A DNA stretch of 42,282 bases. Source: Hominisplanchenecus murintestinalis (GTDB lineage: Bacteria; Bacillota; Clostridia; Lachnospirales; Lachnospiraceae). Location: positions 1-42,282 of the forward strand of contig SRZB01000030.1 in NCBI GenBank assembly GCA_004793585.1, in the 5' to 3' direction. Below, piece after piece: positions 25,206 through 33,959 of this stretch. Every line of letters begins with the position of its first letter. The first letter of the stretch is position 1. The translations under genes were made by a program, and so were the position numbers. The notes beneath the pieces were generated by a model. That model saw only the letters and a program-made list of their open reading frames with translations, was not told the DNA's origin and searched no databases.

Positions 25206-27005
25206 ATGAATCTGAAAAACATGGCGAAACGCCTGACTTTATATAATGTGAAAAAAGCTTTCCTGTACCTGAAACGGTATGGCGTCAGAGATTTTATCGT
25301 GCGCTTGTCTGAGCGGTTTGCAGACGCGGAGGTGGACTATGATAAATGGTTCCGTTCCAAAGAGTTAACGGAGGAGCAGCGGGAGAGGCAGAAAGCCCGA
25401 AAGTGGGAATGGGAACCGCTTATCAGCGTAGCCGTTCCGGTTTACCGCACGCCGGAAACTTTTTTGCGCCAAATGATAGAATCGGTGGCTGTCCAGACTT
25501 ATAGAAATTGGGAACTGTGCATTGCCGATGGGAGTGGAGACGATGGGGAACCGGAGCGTATTATTCGGGAATACCAGGAGAAAGGACTGCCTATCCGTTA
25601 CCGGAAGATGGAGAAGAACGAGGGGATTGCCGGAAATACAAATGCGGCGCTTGCCCTGGCGGACGGGGATTATACGGCGCTTTTTGATCATGATGATTTG
25701 CTGACGGAGAATGCGCTTTACGAAGTGGCGGAGGCAATTGAGAGAAAAGGGCGCCCCGACATGATTTACAGTGATGAAGATAAGGTAAGCGCAGATTTAA
25801 GCGAGTATTTTCAGCCTCATTTCAAGCCGGACTTCAGCGTGGATCTGCTGAGGGCGAATAATTATATCTGCCATCTCCTGGTGGTAAGCCGGAAGCTTCT
25901 TGCGAAAGTGGGCGGACAGGATGCGGCTTATGACGGCGCGCAGGATTATGATTTTATTTTCCGGTGCGCAGAAGAGGCAGAGAAGATCGTGCATATTCCG
26001 AAAGTGCTTTACCACTGGCGGATTCATGCGGCTTCTACGGCGGACAATCCTTTTGGAAAGGATTATGCGCTAGAGGCAGGGAAAAGGGCGGTGGAGGCGC
26101 ACCTGCAGCGCAGTGAGACTCCGGCGCAGGTATCTATGCTGAACTATCGGGGATTTTACCGGGTAAAATATGAAGTTTCCGGTGAGCCATTGGTTTCCAT
26201 CATCATTCCGAACAAGGATGAGGCGGATACTTTAAAGCGCTGTCTGGATTCTATTAAAAATATTTCAACTTATCGGAATTATGAAGTGATTATTGTAGAA
26301 AATAATAGTACACAGAAAGAAACCTTTGCGTTTTACCAGAGCATCGACGGAAAAAACAGAGTACGCGTGGTGTACTGGAAACGGGAGTTCAATTATTCTG
26401 CAATCAATAATTTCGGCGCCGCCCATGCAAAGGGCGACTATTTTGTACTGATGAATAATGATGTTACAGTTATTACGCCGGACTGGATAGAAGAATTTTT
26501 GGGGCACTGCCAGAGGCCGGAGACTGGCATCGTGGGCGCGCGCCTGTATTTTCCGGACGACACCATTCAGCATGCAGGGATTGTCATGGGAATCGGAGGA
26601 TGTGCGGGAAGCATGTTTGTGGGGATGAAACGGGCAATGACCGGATATATGCACCGGGCTGTGCTCCAGCAGGATATGAGTGCGGTAACAGCGGCCTGCC
26701 TTATGGTAAAGAGGGAGGTTTTTGAAAAAGTGAAGGGATTGGATGAGAAGCTGGCAGTGGCCTTTAATGATGTGGACTTTTGTATGCGGGTGAGGGCGGA
26801 GGGATGGCTTGTAGTTTATGACCCTTATGTAGAGATGTACCATTTCGAATCAAAGACGAGGGGCTACGAGGATACGGAAGAGAAAAAGCAGAGGTTTGAG
26901 CGGGAAAAACAGTATCTCTGCACCCGCTGGGCAGATTTTCTGGAGGAAGGCGACCCCTATTACAATAAGAATCTGTCTCTGAAAACCTGCGATTATTCGT
27001 TATAA
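25206..27005 (+). CDS. Double GT2 glycosyltransferase, paralogue of the 22182 gene
   Basis: A 599-residue enzyme with two GT2 domains. Domain one (about 72-300) has ISVAVPVYRTP, IADGSGDD, LFDHDD (159-164) and DYDFIFRCAE. Domain two (about 325-570) has VSIIIPNKDEA, FNYSAINNFGAA, MNNDVTV and AFNDVDFCMRVRAEG. Motifs and layout match the gene two positions upstream, so the pair probably arose by duplication around wecE and may add successive sugars of the repeat. TGGAGGAAAAGC precedes ATG 25206. It has no membrane segment and would act at the inner face of the membrane on lipid-linked glycan. Confidence 0.88.
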   Translation: MNLKNMAKRLTLYNVKKAFLYLKRYGVRDFIVRLSERFADAEVDYDKWFRSKELTEEQRERQKARKWEWEPLISVAVPVYRTPETFLRQMIESVAVQTYRNWELCIADGSGDDGEPERIIREYQEKGLPIRYRKMEKNEGIAGNTNAALALADGDYTALFDHDDLLTENALYEVAEAIERKGRPDMIYSDEDKVSADLSEYFQPHFKPDFSVDLLRANNYICHLLVVSRKLLAKVGGQDAAYDGAQDYDFIFRCAEEAEKIVHIPKVLYHWRIHAASTADNPFGKDYALEAGKRAVEAHLQRSETPAQVSMLNYRGFYRVKYEVSGEPLVSIIIPNKDEADTLKRCLDSIKNISTYRNYEVIIVENNSTQKETFAFYQSIDGKNRVRVVYWKREFNYSAINNFGAAHAKGDYFVLMNNDVTVITPDWIEEFLGHCQRPETGIVGARLYFPDDTIQHAGIVMGIGGCAGSMFVGMKRAMTGYMHRAVLQQDMSAVTAACLMVKREVFEKVKGLDEKLAVAFNDVDFCMRVRAEGWLVVYDPYVEMYHFESKTRGYEDTEEKKQRFEREKQYLCTRWADFLEEGDPYYNKNLSLKTCDYSL

Positions 27006-27064
27006 CATGGGAAAGTTCCCAGCTTGCCGGGATAACACACCAAATGCGCCAGAAAGAGGAAAGA

Positions 27065-28024
27065 ATGAAAAAAGTATCAGTGGTGATACCAAACTACAAT
27101 GGAAAAAAATTTTTAGGAGACTGCCTGGAATCACTCGAAGCCCAGAGCTTTACGGAATTTGATACGATTCTGGTAGATGACGGCTCGTCAGATGGCAGTG
27201 TAGAGTATGTGAAAACACATTTCCCGAATGTGCGCATCATCAGCCTGCCGGATAACGGCGGGTTCTGCAGGGCAGTAAACCGAGGCATTCAGACGGCAGA
27301 AACTCCCTATGTGATTCTGTTGAACAATGATGTGAAAGCTGACAAAGATTTCGTAAAAGAAATGGCATCGGGAATCCATAAATACAAGAAGTGTTTTTCA
27401 TGCTCCGCCCAGCTTCGGAATATGCATGAGCCGGATAAGATTGACGACGCGGGGGACTACTATTGTGCATTAGGATGGGCGTATGCCCTGGGGAAAGATA
27501 AGCCTGTCGGGGCCTGCCAGAAAGAGCGGGAGATTTTTGCACCCTGCGGAGGCGCTTCTATCTACAGAAAAGCTGTGTTTGAAGAAATCGGGTATTTTGA
27601 TGAAAAGCATTTTGCGTATCTGGAAGATATTGATGTGGGCTACCGGGCGCGTATTTACGGGTATAAAAACCGCTATTTGCCAGAGGCAGTGGTTTATCAT
27701 GCCGGAAGCGGCACCACAGGCTCCAGATACAACGAATTTAAAGTGCGCCATTCTTCACGGAATAATGTCTATATGATTTACAAAAATATGCCGATGGCGC
27801 AGATTCTTTTAAATCTGCCCTTTTTAGCGGCGGGATTTTTGGTGAAATACTTGTTTTTCCTGAAAAAAGGATACGGAACACTTTATGCCAAAGGTCTGGC
27901 AGAGGGAATCACTATGGCCAGGGAGGGGAAAAAAGTACCGTTTCAGGCAAGAAACCTGAAAAATTATGCAAAAATACAAATAGAGCTTTGGGTGAACATT
28001 GTCCGCAGGCTAAGGGGGCGTTAG
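27065..28024 (+). CDS. GT2 glycosyltransferase with C-terminal membrane helix
   Basis: A 319-residue GT-A enzyme: VVIPNYNGKKF, VDDGSSDGS (38-46), LLNNDV (85-90) as the metal-binding region, and AYLEDIDVGYRARIYGY as the acceptor/catalytic acid region. This is the rhamnosyltransferase-like GT2 subtype. A hydrophobic stretch (QILLNLPFLAAGFLVKYLFFL) near residues 247-267 could anchor it. ATG 27065 is preferred over the longer in-frame start at 27044 because GAGGAAAG lies just upstream. It ends the wecE operon; a new promoter follows 50 bases later. Confidence 0.87.
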   Translation: MKKVSVVIPNYNGKKFLGDCLESLEAQSFTEFDTILVDDGSSDGSVEYVKTHFPNVRIISLPDNGGFCRAVNRGIQTAETPYVILLNNDVKADKDFVKEMASGIHKYKKCFSCSAQLRNMHEPDKIDDAGDYYCALGWAYALGKDKPVGACQKEREIFAPCGGASIYRKAVFEEIGYFDEKHFAYLEDIDVGYRARIYGYKNRYLPEAVVYHAGSGTTGSRYNEFKVRHSSRNNVYMIYKNMPMAQILLNLPFLAAGFLVKYLFFLKKGYGTLYAKGLAEGITMAREGKKVPFQARNLKNYAKIQIELWVNIVRRLRGR

Positions 28025-28075
28025 AGGCTTGCAGCCGCGCTGGTGTGTTTATTATAGTGTTAAGAAAAAATTTAG

Positions 28076-28104
28076 TTGCCCTTTTTAGACATCTATTGTA
28101 TGAT
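28076..28104 (+). promoter_or_regulatory. Promoter of the sugar transferase operon
   Basis: TTGCCC and TATGAT with a 17-base spacer, start predicted near 28111 and about 56 bases before the sugar transferase ATG. Confidence 0.7.
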
Positions 28105-28166
28105 AAGGCAGATTCATGGTGATTTAGCGGAAAGAATGCTGGGATTTTTGACGAAGGAGGGGACAG

Positions 28167-29567
28167 ATGATAAAGGATAACCAACAATTCTTTAATCGGA
28201 TGCATGTGTTTGTGGATGCAGCTGTGACGGCCGTCTCCTATCTGGCGGCATGGTTTATCCAGTTTACGTTTCTTGCACCGGAAAATGTGGGGAAGCTTCC
28301 GTTTGAGACATATATGGTTACGCTGGCGTTCCTGGTAGCAGGAATGCTGCTTCTGTATTATGCGTTCAACCTCTATACTCCGAAGCGCGTTCAGGGGCGC
28401 AGGCTGGAAGCGGGAAATATTATCAAGGCAAATACGATTGCTTTGTTTTCATTGATTCTTGTGCTGTATATGATGCATGAGGATAATTTCTCGCGCAGCA
28501 TGATGATGCTGTTTTACGGAATTAATATTTTCCTGGAAACGCTGGTACGGAATTTAATCCGTATGTTCCTGATGAAAATCCGCAAGAAAGGAATGAACCT
28601 AAAGCATATCCTTTTAGTGGGGTACAGCCGCGCGGCAGAGGAATACATTGACAGAATCCGGCAGAATCCCCAGTGGGGCTATCTGATACGGGGCGTTCTG
28701 GATGACAATGTGGCGCGGGGAACAAGATATAAGGATGTAAAGGTTATCGGGCGTATTGACAATCTGATGGTCATCCTGCCGGAAAACCGTCTGGATGAAA
28801 TTGTGATTACGCTGGGACTGAATGAATATTTTAAGCTGGAGCATATCGTGGCGCTGTGTGAGAAATCCGGCGTGCATACAAAGTTTGTACCGGATTATAA
28901 TAATATTATTCCCACGAAACCATATACGGAGGATTTGCTGGGACTGCCAGTTATCAATATCCGTCATGTACCCTTGTCGAATACGTTTAACCGTATGGTG
29001 AAGCGTACGATGGATATTCTGGGGGCGCTGGCAGCTATCCTGCTGTTTTCTCCGATTATGCTTTTTGCGGTTCTGATGATGAAGCTGACGATGCCGGGGC
29101 CGCTGATTTTCAAACAGGAGAGAGTAGGGCGGCATAACAGGCCGTTCCATATGTATAAGTTCCGCTCAATGGAAATTCAGAAAGAAACAGAAGAGAAAAA
29201 GGGCTGGACGGTAAAAAATGACCCCAGGATTACGGGGTTTGGAAAGTTTATGCGCAGGACGAGCATTGACGAACTGCCGCAGCTTTTTAATGTTTTGAGA
29301 GGGGAGATGAGCCTGGTAGGGCCAAGACCTGAAAGGCCGCAGTTTGTGGAGAAGTTCAGAGAGGAAATACCGCGCTATATGGTAAAACACCAGGTCTGTC
29401 CGGGGATGACCGGATGGGCGCAGATAAACGGGTATCGGGGAGATACTTCAATTAAAAGGCGCATAGAATGTGATTTGTATTATATAGAAAACTGGACAGT
29501 GGGATTTGACATCAAGATACTTGTGCTCACATTGTTCAAGGGATTTGTTAATAAAAATGCATATTAG
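28167..29567 (+). CDS. Polyprenyl-phosphate sugar-1-phosphate transferase (WbaP/WcaJ type)
   Basis: A 466-residue initiating enzyme that moves a sugar-1-phosphate, often glucose or galactose, from UDP-sugar to undecaprenyl phosphate. The N-terminal half has four to five membrane segments and a Rossmann-like domain (LLVGYSRAAEEYIDRI, then GVLDDN). The C-terminal catalytic domain starts at about residue 270 with RTMDILGALAAILLFSP and contains GPLIFKQERVGRHNRPFHMYK, DELPQLFNVLRGEMSLVGPRPE and PGMTGWAQINGYRGD. All expected motifs are intact. GGAGGGG lies upstream of ATG. Followed 14 bases later by the LCP gene. Confidence 0.93.
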   Translation: MIKDNQQFFNRMHVFVDAAVTAVSYLAAWFIQFTFLAPENVGKLPFETYMVTLAFLVAGMLLLYYAFNLYTPKRVQGRRLEAGNIIKANTIALFSLILVLYMMHEDNFSRSMMMLFYGINIFLETLVRNLIRMFLMKIRKKGMNLKHILLVGYSRAAEEYIDRIRQNPQWGYLIRGVLDDNVARGTRYKDVKVIGRIDNLMVILPENRLDEIVITLGLNEYFKLEHIVALCEKSGVHTKFVPDYNNIIPTKPYTEDLLGLPVINIRHVPLSNTFNRMVKRTMDILGALAAILLFSPIMLFAVLMMKLTMPGPLIFKQERVGRHNRPFHMYKFRSMEIQKETEEKKGWTVKNDPRITGFGKFMRRTSIDELPQLFNVLRGEMSLVGPRPERPQFVEKFREEIPRYMVKHQVCPGMTGWAQINGYRGDTSIKRRIECDLYYIENWTVGFDIKILVLTLFKGFVNKNAY

Positions 29568-29581
29568 GAAGAAGGGGTACT

Positions 29582-30874
29582 ATGGCGAGAAACAGAGATA
29601 CACGAGATGGGCGCAGAAATATGGGACATCCTTATGAGGACGGAAGGCAGACGCCTTATCAGCAGGAACCGTATGGAAATGAGCCATACGGAAGGCGCGG
29701 CCGGGGAGGATATTATCAGGAGCCTTATGGACGGGAAGGTGGAAGAGGGTATCAGGATGGCTACGGGCGTGAGGACGGAAGATATTATCAGGACGGTTAC
29801 GGTCAGGGGGGCGGTTACTATCAGCCGGAAGGACAGAGGAATAACAGAAGAAAGAAACGCCGGAACAGGCGGAAAGTTATTTTTGCAATTGAAGTCCTGG
29901 TACTGCTGATACTGGCAGTGGTGTTGTTTGCTGCTTTTAAGCTGGGCAGGCTGAAAAAGCAGGATATTTCCAAAGGGGATATCATTATTAACGAAGAAAT
30001 TGACGCGGCAGAGGCAGAAGTGTTGGACGGCTATAGGAATATTGCGCTTTACGGTGTGGATTCCCGGGAGGGAAAGATGGATATCGAAGCGCACAGCGAT
30101 TCCATCATAGTGGCGAGTATCAACAATAAGACGAAGGACGTTAAGCTTGTATCCGTCTATCGTGACACGTATCTGGATAATACAAACGGAGAGTACAGAA
30201 AGGCTACGGAATGCTATTATTTCGGCGGTCCGGAGCGTTCGATAAACATGCTCAATAAAAATCTGGATTTGAATATTACGGACTTTATTACGATTGATTT
30301 CAATGGATTGGCAGATGTTATCGAATTGATGGGCGGTATTGAGATTGACGTACAGGAAGATGAAATTAAATGGATTAACGGTTATCAGGAGGAAGGTTCC
30401 CAGGTGACAGGGCGGGAAATCGTTCCGGTGACGCAGCCGGGGCTTCAGACATTGAATGGACTGCAGGCGATGTCTTACTGTAGAATCCGTTATACGGAGG
30501 GAAGCGATTACAAGAGAACCGAGCGGCAGCGTACCGTATTGGAAAAAATATTGGAAAAGGCAAAGACGCTGGATTTGCTTAAGCTGAATGCTATGGTGGA
30601 CGAGATGGCGCCCCATATTCTGACAAGCCTGAGTACGACGGAAATTTTAAGTCTGGCGATGGACGTAGGAAAATATAATTTGGCGGATACTACAGGTTTT
30701 CCATTCGAACTTCAGACGGCGAATATCAGTGCGGGTGATTGCGTGATCCCGCAGAACCTGGCGCAGAATGTACTGGAGCTTCATAAATGGCTGTTCGGAA
30801 GCGATGGGTATACGCCTTCAAACACAGTACAGGAAATCAGCAATAACATTATTAACGAGACGGGAATACAGTAA
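29582..30874 (+). CDS. LCP-family (LytR-CpsA-Psr) glycan attachment protein
   Basis: A 430-residue protein. Residues 1-97 are cytoplasmic, rich in Gly, Tyr and Arg, with short YQDGYGR-type repeats. One membrane helix (about 99-120) anchors it. The extracellular LCP domain (about 150-400) has Asp160 and Arg162 in GVDSR, Asp173 in HSDSI and Arg194-Asp195 in SVYRDT, the conserved phosphate/polyprenyl-binding positions. It would transfer the finished glycan from its undecaprenyl carrier to peptidoglycan. AAGGGG precedes ATG 29582. It lies between the initiating transferase and a GT2 gene, so it is likely specific for this polymer. Confidence 0.92.
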   Translation: MARNRDTRDGRRNMGHPYEDGRQTPYQQEPYGNEPYGRRGRGGYYQEPYGREGGRGYQDGYGREDGRYYQDGYGQGGGYYQPEGQRNNRRKKRRNRRKVIFAIEVLVLLILAVVLFAAFKLGRLKKQDISKGDIIINEEIDAAEAEVLDGYRNIALYGVDSREGKMDIEAHSDSIIVASINNKTKDVKLVSVYRDTYLDNTNGEYRKATECYYFGGPERSINMLNKNLDLNITDFITIDFNGLADVIELMGGIEIDVQEDEIKWINGYQEEGSQVTGREIVPVTQPGLQTLNGLQAMSYCRIRYTEGSDYKRTERQRTVLEKILEKAKTLDLLKLNAMVDEMAPHILTSLSTTEILSLAMDVGKYNLADTTGFPFELQTANISAGDCVIPQNLAQNVLELHKWLFGSDGYTPSNTVQEISNNIINETGIQ

Positions 30875-30877
30875 GTT

Positions 30878-31795
30878 ATGAAAGAGTATACAGTCGATCT
30901 TGTGGTTCCGGTATATAAGCCGGATGAAAAGTTTGATAAATTAATGCAGATGCTGCAGAGACAGACATATCCTATTGGAAAAATTCTTCTTATGAATACG
31001 GAAGAGGAATATTTTCCCAAGAGGGGATATGAAGAACTGCCGCATGTGGAAGTGCGTCATCTGCGGAAAGAAGAGTTTGATCATGGCGGCACCAGGCATA
31101 GTGCCGCTTCTCTTTTAGATGGAGATCTGATTCTTTTTCTTACACAGGATGCGATTCCGCAGGATGAATATCTGGTGGAGAGGCTGGCAGTGGCTTTTGA
31201 AGATAAGCAGGTGGCGGCCGCTTATGCCAGGCAGCTTCCGTGCAGGGACTGCGGGATTCTGGAGCGTTATACCCGGAGCTTTAACTATCCGGAGAAAAGC
31301 AGCGTGAAGTCTATGGAAGACTTGCAGACCTATGGAATAAAGACATTTTTCTGTTCGAATGTGTGCGCGATGTATCGCCGGAGCGTGTATGAAAAGCTCG
31401 GCGGTTTTGAAAAGCATACAATTTTTAATGAAGATATGATTCTTGCAGGGAAAATTATACAAGATGGAGGAAGGATTGCCTATGTGGCGGAGGCAGCTGT
31501 CATTCATTCCCATAATTATGGGAATATAGAGCAGCTTAGGAGGAACTTTGATTTGGCTGTATCGCAGGCGGAGCATCCGGAGATTTTTGGCATGGCAAAG
31601 TCTGAGAGCGAAGGAATCCGCATGGTGAAGCAGAGCGCAAAATATCTGATGGAGATAGGGAAGCCCTGGATGATTTTTAAACTGACGACGAACAGTGGGT
31701 TTAAATATATTGGTTATTGTCTGGGAAAAGCTTACCGAAAGCTGCCGAAATGGCTGATTTTAAGACTTACGATGAACAGGGATTATTGGAAGTAG
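30878..31795 (+). CDS. GT2 rhamnosyltransferase-like enzyme
   Basis: A 305-residue GT-A enzyme: LVVPVYKPDEKF, an FDHGGTRHSAA motif typical of RfbF-like rhamnosyltransferases, LFLTQDAIP in the metal-binding position, and NEDMILAGKIIQDG as the late acidic motif. Only 3 bases separate it from the LCP stop codon, with AGTTATG as the start context and no strong Shine-Dalgarno sequence, so translation is probably coupled. It is the last gene before the weakly defined end of this operon. Confidence 0.88.
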   Translation: MKEYTVDLVVPVYKPDEKFDKLMQMLQRQTYPIGKILLMNTEEEYFPKRGYEELPHVEVRHLRKEEFDHGGTRHSAASLLDGDLILFLTQDAIPQDEYLVERLAVAFEDKQVAAAYARQLPCRDCGILERYTRSFNYPEKSSVKSMEDLQTYGIKTFFCSNVCAMYRRSVYEKLGGFEKHTIFNEDMILAGKIIQDGGRIAYVAEAAVIHSHNYGNIEQLRRNFDLAVSQAEHPEIFGMAKSESEGIRMVKQSAKYLMEIGKPWMIFKLTTNSGFKYIGYCLGKAYRKLPKWLILRLTMNRDYWK

Positions 31796-31917
31796 GACAC
31801 AGGAAAGCCTTTTTTTGAGCAAATTTTTTTAAAGGAATCATCACAGATTGAACACAATTCGTTGATAAACTGTTTTCAGAAATTAAGAAAAGCAAGTTAC
31901 GAAGGAGGTATTCAATT

Positions 31918-33654
31918 ATGTATGATGAATTTGATAATAAAGATGAGATGAATTACCAGGGGACGGACGGTGTGACGTCTGAGGGCGCAGGGACAGAGCC
32001 GGAACCCACATATTACGGGGGAGGGGAAGAACAGGAGACGCCGTACTTTGCAGACACAGAGGAGAGCGGCTCTGCGGAGACTTTCACGGATTCTGAGGAG
32101 TTCGGGCAGGAGCAGCGTACATTTCATGAAGAGGTTCAGCCGGAAGAGCCAGAGTTTGTTCACTCCGGCGTAGTACAGCACAGCCCGGAGGAACAGTCGG
32201 GATTTTATCATTACTCATACAATAGAGAGGAAAACATAGAAGGGCAGCGTGAACCGGGGCAGATGTTTCAGAATCAGAAAGTATCTCGCCGCAAAATGCC
32301 AAAAGGACAGAGGCCGCTTTGGAAAAGTTTTGCAGTATGCACCGGAATGGCAGTGGTGTTTGGCGTGGTAGCCAGCGCTGCATTCCAGGCTACCGATTAT
32401 GTGGGCGGCAGGATGATAGGCCGGGAAACAGAGATGACGGTAGGGACGGCTGATAAGGTAGCGCAGACAGAAGCCAAGGGAAACACAAAGACAGCGAGCG
32501 GGACGACAGTTTCGCTGAATAATACTACAGATATTACACAAGTGGCGAAAAATGCGATGCCCTCTATCGTGGCAATCACAAATAGAGGTGTGGAAGAAGT
32601 ACAGAGCATGTTTTTCGGACAGACATATCAGCAGCAGACGGAGAGCGCCGGTTCGGGTGTAATTGTTTCCCAGAATGAGACAGAGCTTTTGATTGCTACA
32701 AATAACCATGTGGTGGAGGGAGCCCAGGAGCTGAGCGTATGCTTTACAGTGGATGCAAAAGACCCAGAGGACGCTGTTGTGAAAGCGCAGACAAAGGGAA
32801 CCGACCCAAGCCATGACCTCGCGGTGATTGCCGTAAACCTGGCGGATATTCCGGAGGAAGTCAAGAGTCAGATTAAAGTGATTCCGCAGGGCGATTCCGA
32901 AGATCTGGAAATGGGACAGCAGGTAGTAGCCATCGGAAATGCGCTGGGGTACGGACAGTCTTTAACTGTCGGATATATCAGTGCGCTGAACAGGGAAGTG
33001 ACGGTAGATGAAGTGACAAATTCCATGATTCAGACAGATGCCGCCATTAATTTTGGAAACAGCGGCGGCGCTCTTCTGAACACGGCAGGCGAACTGATTG
33101 GCATCAATTCCGTAAAAGCAGCTCAGGCAGGCGTGGAAGGTATGGGGTATGCGATTCCGACAAATACTGCAATGCCGATCCTGAATGAGCTGATGAACAG
33201 GCAGACCAGAACAGAAGTGGATGCGTCGAAGATGGGTTATATGGGCGTTACCCCAAGGGATGTGTCTGAGGAGGCGAAAGAAGTCTACAATATGCCTGCA
33301 GGTGCGTTTGTCTATGAAGTAGAAGAAGGTTCCCCGGCAGAAGCGGCCGGAATCAAGAAAGGCGATATCATTACCAAGCTGGATGGGCAGACAGTTTCTT
33401 CGAAAGATGATTTGTTTGACCGCATGAATTACTATGAGGCAGGGGAAACCATAGATGTAATCGTAGCTGCGGCCGAAGGCGGCGAGTATGTGGAGCGGAC
33501 TGTGAGTGTGACATTAGGAGAACGTCCGGCAGATGCGTCCACAGGTACACAGCAGCCTTCGCAGGAGAATCCTGACAGTATTCCTCAGGAAGGGTATGGA
33601 CAGGAAGACGACGGATATATGGGCAATCCATTTGAGCAGTTCTTTAATTATTAA
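31918..33654 (+). CDS. htrA: HtrA/DegP-like membrane-anchored serine protease
   Basis: A 578-residue extracytoplasmic protease. Residues 1-130 are acidic and cytoplasmic (many Glu, Gly and Tyr), a helix at about 137-157 spans the membrane, and the trypsin-like domain follows with a complete triad: His264 in TNNHVVEG, Asp300 in SHDLAVI and Ser382 in FGNSGGALL. One PDZ domain is at about 425-535, with a Gln/Pro-rich tail. GAAGGAGG precedes the ATG by 8 bases. Role: degradation or folding control of secreted proteins in the wall zone. It is separated from the glycan operon by 122 bases in which no clear promoter was found. Confidence 0.93.
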   Translation: MYDEFDNKDEMNYQGTDGVTSEGAGTEPEPTYYGGGEEQETPYFADTEESGSAETFTDSEEFGQEQRTFHEEVQPEEPEFVHSGVVQHSPEEQSGFYHYSYNREENIEGQREPGQMFQNQKVSRRKMPKGQRPLWKSFAVCTGMAVVFGVVASAAFQATDYVGGRMIGRETEMTVGTADKVAQTEAKGNTKTASGTTVSLNNTTDITQVAKNAMPSIVAITNRGVEEVQSMFFGQTYQQQTESAGSGVIVSQNETELLIATNNHVVEGAQELSVCFTVDAKDPEDAVVKAQTKGTDPSHDLAVIAVNLADIPEEVKSQIKVIPQGDSEDLEMGQQVVAIGNALGYGQSLTVGYISALNREVTVDEVTNSMIQTDAAINFGNSGGALLNTAGELIGINSVKAAQAGVEGMGYAIPTNTAMPILNELMNRQTRTEVDASKMGYMGVTPRDVSEEAKEVYNMPAGAFVYEVEEGSPAEAAGIKKGDIITKLDGQTVSSKDDLFDRMNYYEAGETIDVIVAAAEGGEYVERTVSVTLGERPADASTGTQQPSQENPDSIPQEGYGQEDDGYMGNPFEQFFNY

Positions 33655-33683
33655 ACATAGTACATCAAATAAAGTATAGAAAG

Positions 33684-33722
33684 CAGAGGAAGCTGCCGGG
33701 AGAATCCCGGCGGCTTCCTCTG
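33684..33722. terminator. Long hairpin after the HtrA gene, possibly bidirectional
   Basis: CAGAGGAAGC-T-GCCGGGA, GAA loop, TCCCGGC-G-GCTTCCTCTG: a 17-bp stem with one T/G pair. T-rich sequence follows on the minus strand and a short TT on the plus strand. It lies between convergent genes and could stop transcription from both. Confidence 0.75.
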
Positions 33723-33732
33723 TTAAATAGCC

Positions 33733-33876
33733 GTAACATTTCAGCCTTCGGCTTCACTGTTACGGAATCCAGCTCATTTAAAGTTTGCTGATCGCAAAGG
33801 GATGGATTCTCTGTCTGAATTTACGCATTCTCACGGACTTTGCAGCATGTGCAAAGTCCTGGGCTGAACTGTTACC
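33733..33876. mobile_element. MITE-like palindromic element with flanking direct repeats
   Basis: The ends GTAACATTTCAGCC (33733-33746) and GGCTGAACTGTTAC (33862-33875) are inverted repeats, 13 of 14 matching. Perfect 7-base direct repeats AATAGCC lie outside (33726-33732 and 33877-33883; one extra C on the right). Inside are two hairpins: CCGTAACA/TGTTACGG around AGCC-TTC-GGCT at 33731-33765, and a 10-bp perfect stem GGACTTTGCA/TGCAAAGTCC with a 5-base loop at 33835-33859. No reading frame of note is present. Non-autonomous mobile element is inferred; a structured RNA is the alternative. This and the adjoining hairpin fill the 305-base gap after the protease gene. Confidence 0.55.
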
Positions 33877-33959
33877 AATAGCCCTCAATAAGGCATTTCA
33901 GAGGGTAGCAATTAAGGATGAGTTATGTTACAATATTAGCAAAAGCGAGAGCGTTGATT

